From: Fragilaria radians
Lineage: Eukaryota > Bacillariophyta > Fragilariophyceae > Fragilariales > Fragilariaceae
Length of the DNA: 15,063 bases
Assembly: GCA_900642245.1 (NCBI GenBank)
Contig: CAAAJI010001033.1
Span: forward strand, 1 to 15,063
Direction: 5' to 3'
The position numbers were made by a program, and so were the translations under genes. Of this stretch, positions 13,974 through 15,063 are shown one piece after another (within the stretch, counting starts at the first letter, position 1; each line of letters opens with the position of its first letter). The notes beneath the pieces were generated by a model, which was not told the origin of the DNA, ran no database searches, and saw only the letters and a list, made by a program, of their open reading frames with translations.

Positions 13974-14162
13974 TCAGCTATGCAGCGGGGATCGCGGCTG
14001 ACGGGATTGGGCGAGGCGCTGCATCAGATCCTTGACCCGAAGCTTGAGCTTCTTGAGCCGCACCACCACGAACGGGGACGCTCCACGGCGGCGCTGTTCG
14101 CGTCGCAGCTGCTCGTCGATCCGCTGGTGGGCGAGCATCAGTCGGTACAATCGGTCGGACAT
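13974..14162 (-). CDS. DUF465/YdcH-family small protein
   Basis: This 62-residue, highly basic protein is mostly helical. It shows the DUF465 pattern: 'LMLAHQRIDEQLRREQ' followed by 'VVVRLKKLKLRVKDLMQRL', the Leu-Lys-Lys-x-Lys-Leu stretch being characteristic of YdcH proteins. These are small cytoplasmic proteins of unknown function that probably form a helical hairpin. The start at 14162 is preferred over the ATG two codons upstream (14168), because AGAGGA lies six bases before 14162 but directly against 14168. It is separated from terC by a long hairpin, so it is probably not simply co-transcribed with it. A doubtful 82-codon frame ends about 12 bases before it. Confidence 0.8.
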   Translation of the reverse strand: MSDRLYRLMLAHQRIDEQLRREQRRRGASPFVVVRLKKLKLRVKDLMQRLAQSRQPRSPLHS

Positions 14163-14174
14163 CGTCATTCCTCT

Positions 14175-14423
14175 TCAAAAGCGTTGCTTTCGATCGGAGT
14201 GCCGCTGCTGGTTTGAGGGCGTCGGGGCCGCTCGAATCGCATCGGATACTCCGATGCGGTCCGACATCGCGAAGGCAAGAATGCCGTCGCCAGAGGGGCC
14301 CGGTCCGCCCCTGCCAAATGACTCAACTTTGCGCGGCATGCAAGCGAAACCCGTTTTGGGACACCCGCCCGGCCGGCGTTGCATTGCCGCCACAGCTTCC
14401 TCTGAGGCCTCGAATTTTTTCAT
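14175..14423 (-). CDS. Doubtful 82-codon open frame upstream of the DUF465 gene
   Basis: The frame starts ATG-AAA-AAA at 14423 next to an A/T-rich stretch and stops about 12 bases before the DUF465 start, as an operon partner would. Against it: no Shine-Dalgarno is visible, third-position GC (roughly two thirds) is lower than in neighbours, there is no recognisable domain, and part of it is encoded by the palindrome at 14236-14260. I list it because nothing else occupies this DNA, but it is more likely non-coding. Confidence 0.2.
   Translation of the reverse strand: MKKFEASEEAVAAMQRRPGGCPKTGFACMPRKVESFGRGGPGPSGDGILAFAMSDRIGVSDAIRAAPTPSNQQRHSDRKQRF
14236..14260. promoter_or_regulatory. Interrupted palindrome, possible operator
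   Basis: CGCATCGGA (14238-14246) and TCCGATGCG (14250-14258) are perfect reverse complements around TAC, extended by one wobble and one A-T pair outside. It lies about 75 bases upstream of the DUF465 start and about 205 bases upstream of the nrdA promoter candidate. No T-run follows on either strand, so a protein-binding site is at least as likely as a terminator. Confidence 0.45.
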
Positions 14424-14442
14424 CCATTGTTAATTTAGTATC
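14261..14442. other. Intergenic stretch without a confident gene
   Basis: The interval from the DUF465 start to nrdA is over 500 bases. This part is GC-rich up to about 14410, then turns A/T-rich (14411-14442). Apart from the doubtful minus-strand frame I see no gene, tRNA or repeat in it. Confidence 0.5.
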
Positions 14443-14471
14443 TTGCGTTCGAACGGGGTTTAGACACAATA
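14443..14471 (+). promoter_or_regulatory. Candidate nrdA promoter
   Basis: TTGCGT (14443-14448) and ACAATA (14466-14471) are 17 bases apart, just after an A/T-rich stretch. The -10 lies inside the first NrdR-like box, the arrangement expected for repression by NrdR. Transcription from here would give a leader of about 210 bases before the nrdA ATG. Confidence 0.45.
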
Positions 14472-14510
14472 TGCGGTGTTCCGGTGGGGGCCGATCTCAA
14501 TCTATTGTGG
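14464..14510 (+). promoter_or_regulatory. Pair of NrdR-like boxes upstream of the ribonucleotide reductase gene
   Basis: ACACAATATGCGGTGT (14464-14479) matches 13 of 16 positions of the NrdR consensus ACACWATATATWGTGT. TCTCAATCTATTGTGG (14495-14510) matches 12 of 16. The boxes start 31 bases apart with 15 bases between them, the three-helical-turn spacing known for NrdR sites before ribonucleotide reductase genes. NrdR is the ATP/dATP-sensing repressor of these genes, so both position and target gene agree. Confidence 0.7.
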
Positions 14511-14688
14511 TTGGGGCTGAAGATGATTATCTTCGGCATGGGCCTCGTCGTGCCCTGTGGATATCGGGGACGGCGCGATAATAACCCCCAACGGCACGCG
14601 AAAATGGGGTAGGTTCGAACCCATGATAGTGAGTCGAACATTTAGCGAACAGGCGGACGCAGAGCCGCCAAGCGTACGGGGTGAGGAC

Positions 14689-15063
14689 ATGGATTTCCTG
14701 AGCGACAGCAAGACCAATAGCGACGACGTCACGGCACCCGCGCCCGAGCGCACGAGCAAGACCATCGACGTCAAGGCCTATGCGGTGGAGACGGATGAAT
14801 CGCGCGACGCCTTGCTTACCGATTTCGGCAAGGAAACGCTGCGCGACCGCTATCTGCTGCCCGGCGAAAACTACCAGGATCTGTTCGCCCGCGTCGCCTC
14901 GGCCTATGCCGACAATGCCGACCATGCGCAGCGCATCTACGACTATATCTCGAAGCTGTGGTTCATGCCGGCGACCCCGGTACTCAGCAACGGCGGCACC
15001 GGCCGCGGCCTTCCGATCAGCTGCTATCTCAACAGCGTAAGCGACAGCCTCGACGGCATCGTC
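14689..15063 (+). CDS. nrdA: Ribonucleoside-diphosphate reductase alpha subunit, N-terminal part (partial)
   Basis: The frame is open from ATG 14689 to the end of the window, 125 codons. After a variable Asp/Ser/Thr-rich start, residues from about 40 ('LLTDFGKETLRDRYLLPGENYQDLF') and 'KLWFMPATPVLSNGGTGRGLPISCYLNSVSDSL' match the N-terminal region of the ribonucleotide reductase large chain. The 'MPATPVLSNGG' and 'ISCYL' segments lie at the active site, and that Cys is expected to be one of the redox-active pair. The enzyme reduces ribonucleotides to deoxyribonucleotides. The ATG has GGGG (14678-14681) seven bases upstream, with GAGG closer. The NrdR boxes and absence of a B12-riboswitch-like element favour class I over a cobalamin-dependent enzyme, but only the N-terminus is visible. 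Confidence 0.9.
   Translation, partial: MDFLSDSKTNSDDVTAPAPERTSKTIDVKAYAVETDESRDALLTDFGKETLRDRYLLPGENYQDLFARVASAYADNADHAQRIYDYISKLWFMPATPVLSNGGTGRGLPISCYLNSVSDSLDGIV

Noticed and set aside
13888..13975. Manganese (yybP-ykoY) riboswitch before terC
   Set aside because: The region is a single long hairpin plus about 40 bases; I cannot find the conserved paired loops of that riboswitch.
14604..14625. tRNA-like T-arm (GGTTCGAACCC)
   Set aside because: No acceptor, D or anticodon arm can be placed around it and there is no matching 5' strand; it is just a palindrome.
14480..14688. Cobalamin riboswitch before the ribonucleotide reductase
   Set aside because: No B12-box-like GCCACTG segment is visible, and NrdR boxes already explain regulation.

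Overview
The window reads as chromosomal DNA of a GC-rich alphaproteobacterium, most likely a sphingomonad (order Sphingomonadales). The clues are strongly G/C-ending codons, a GDSL esterase fused to an autotransporter barrel, a small secreted protein with a 'DEIIVCG' core, DUF3617 lipoproteins and a YcbB-type L,D-transpeptidase. The taxonomy is inferred from gene content, since no rRNA gene is present. I see no insertion sequence, phage gene, CRISPR array, tRNA or rRNA.

Layout. 1-466 (+): C-terminal end of an M20-family metallopeptidase. 614-2476 (+): secreted GDSL esterase/autotransporter behind a possible Pho-box-like promoter, closed by a strong hairpin. 2580-3032 (+): small four-helix membrane protein whose stop codon touches that of the next, convergent gene. 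3033-8994 (-): S10 serine-carboxypeptidase-like protein, small membrane protein, periplasmic L,D-transpeptidase, small secreted cysteine-containing protein, and uvrB, whose transcript may be leaderless. 9060-12875 (+): a compact run of DUF3617 lipoprotein (frameshifted), VOC protein, exported D-aminoacylase-like amidohydrolase with an altered metal site, and two more DUF3617 lipoproteins; the first three genes are joined by ATGA start/stop overlaps. 12895-14168 (-): TerC-family membrane protein and a DUF465/YdcH small protein, separated by a long hairpin. 14169-14688: a long intergenic stretch with a 21-base interrupted palindrome, a promoter, and two NrdR-like boxes 31 bp apart. 14689-15063 (+): N-terminus of the ribonucleotide reductase large subunit, running off the window.

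Much of the content acts outside the cytoplasm: esterase, S10 peptidase, L,D-transpeptidase, D-aminoacylase-like hydrolase and three lipoproteins. This suggests envelope and peptide turnover, although only the 9060-12875 cluster looks like one transcription unit. The most notable points are that cluster (three related lipoproteins around a hydrolase lacking the usual HxH), its one-base frameshift, and the NrdR box pair before nrdA. I found no clear new defence or mobile system.
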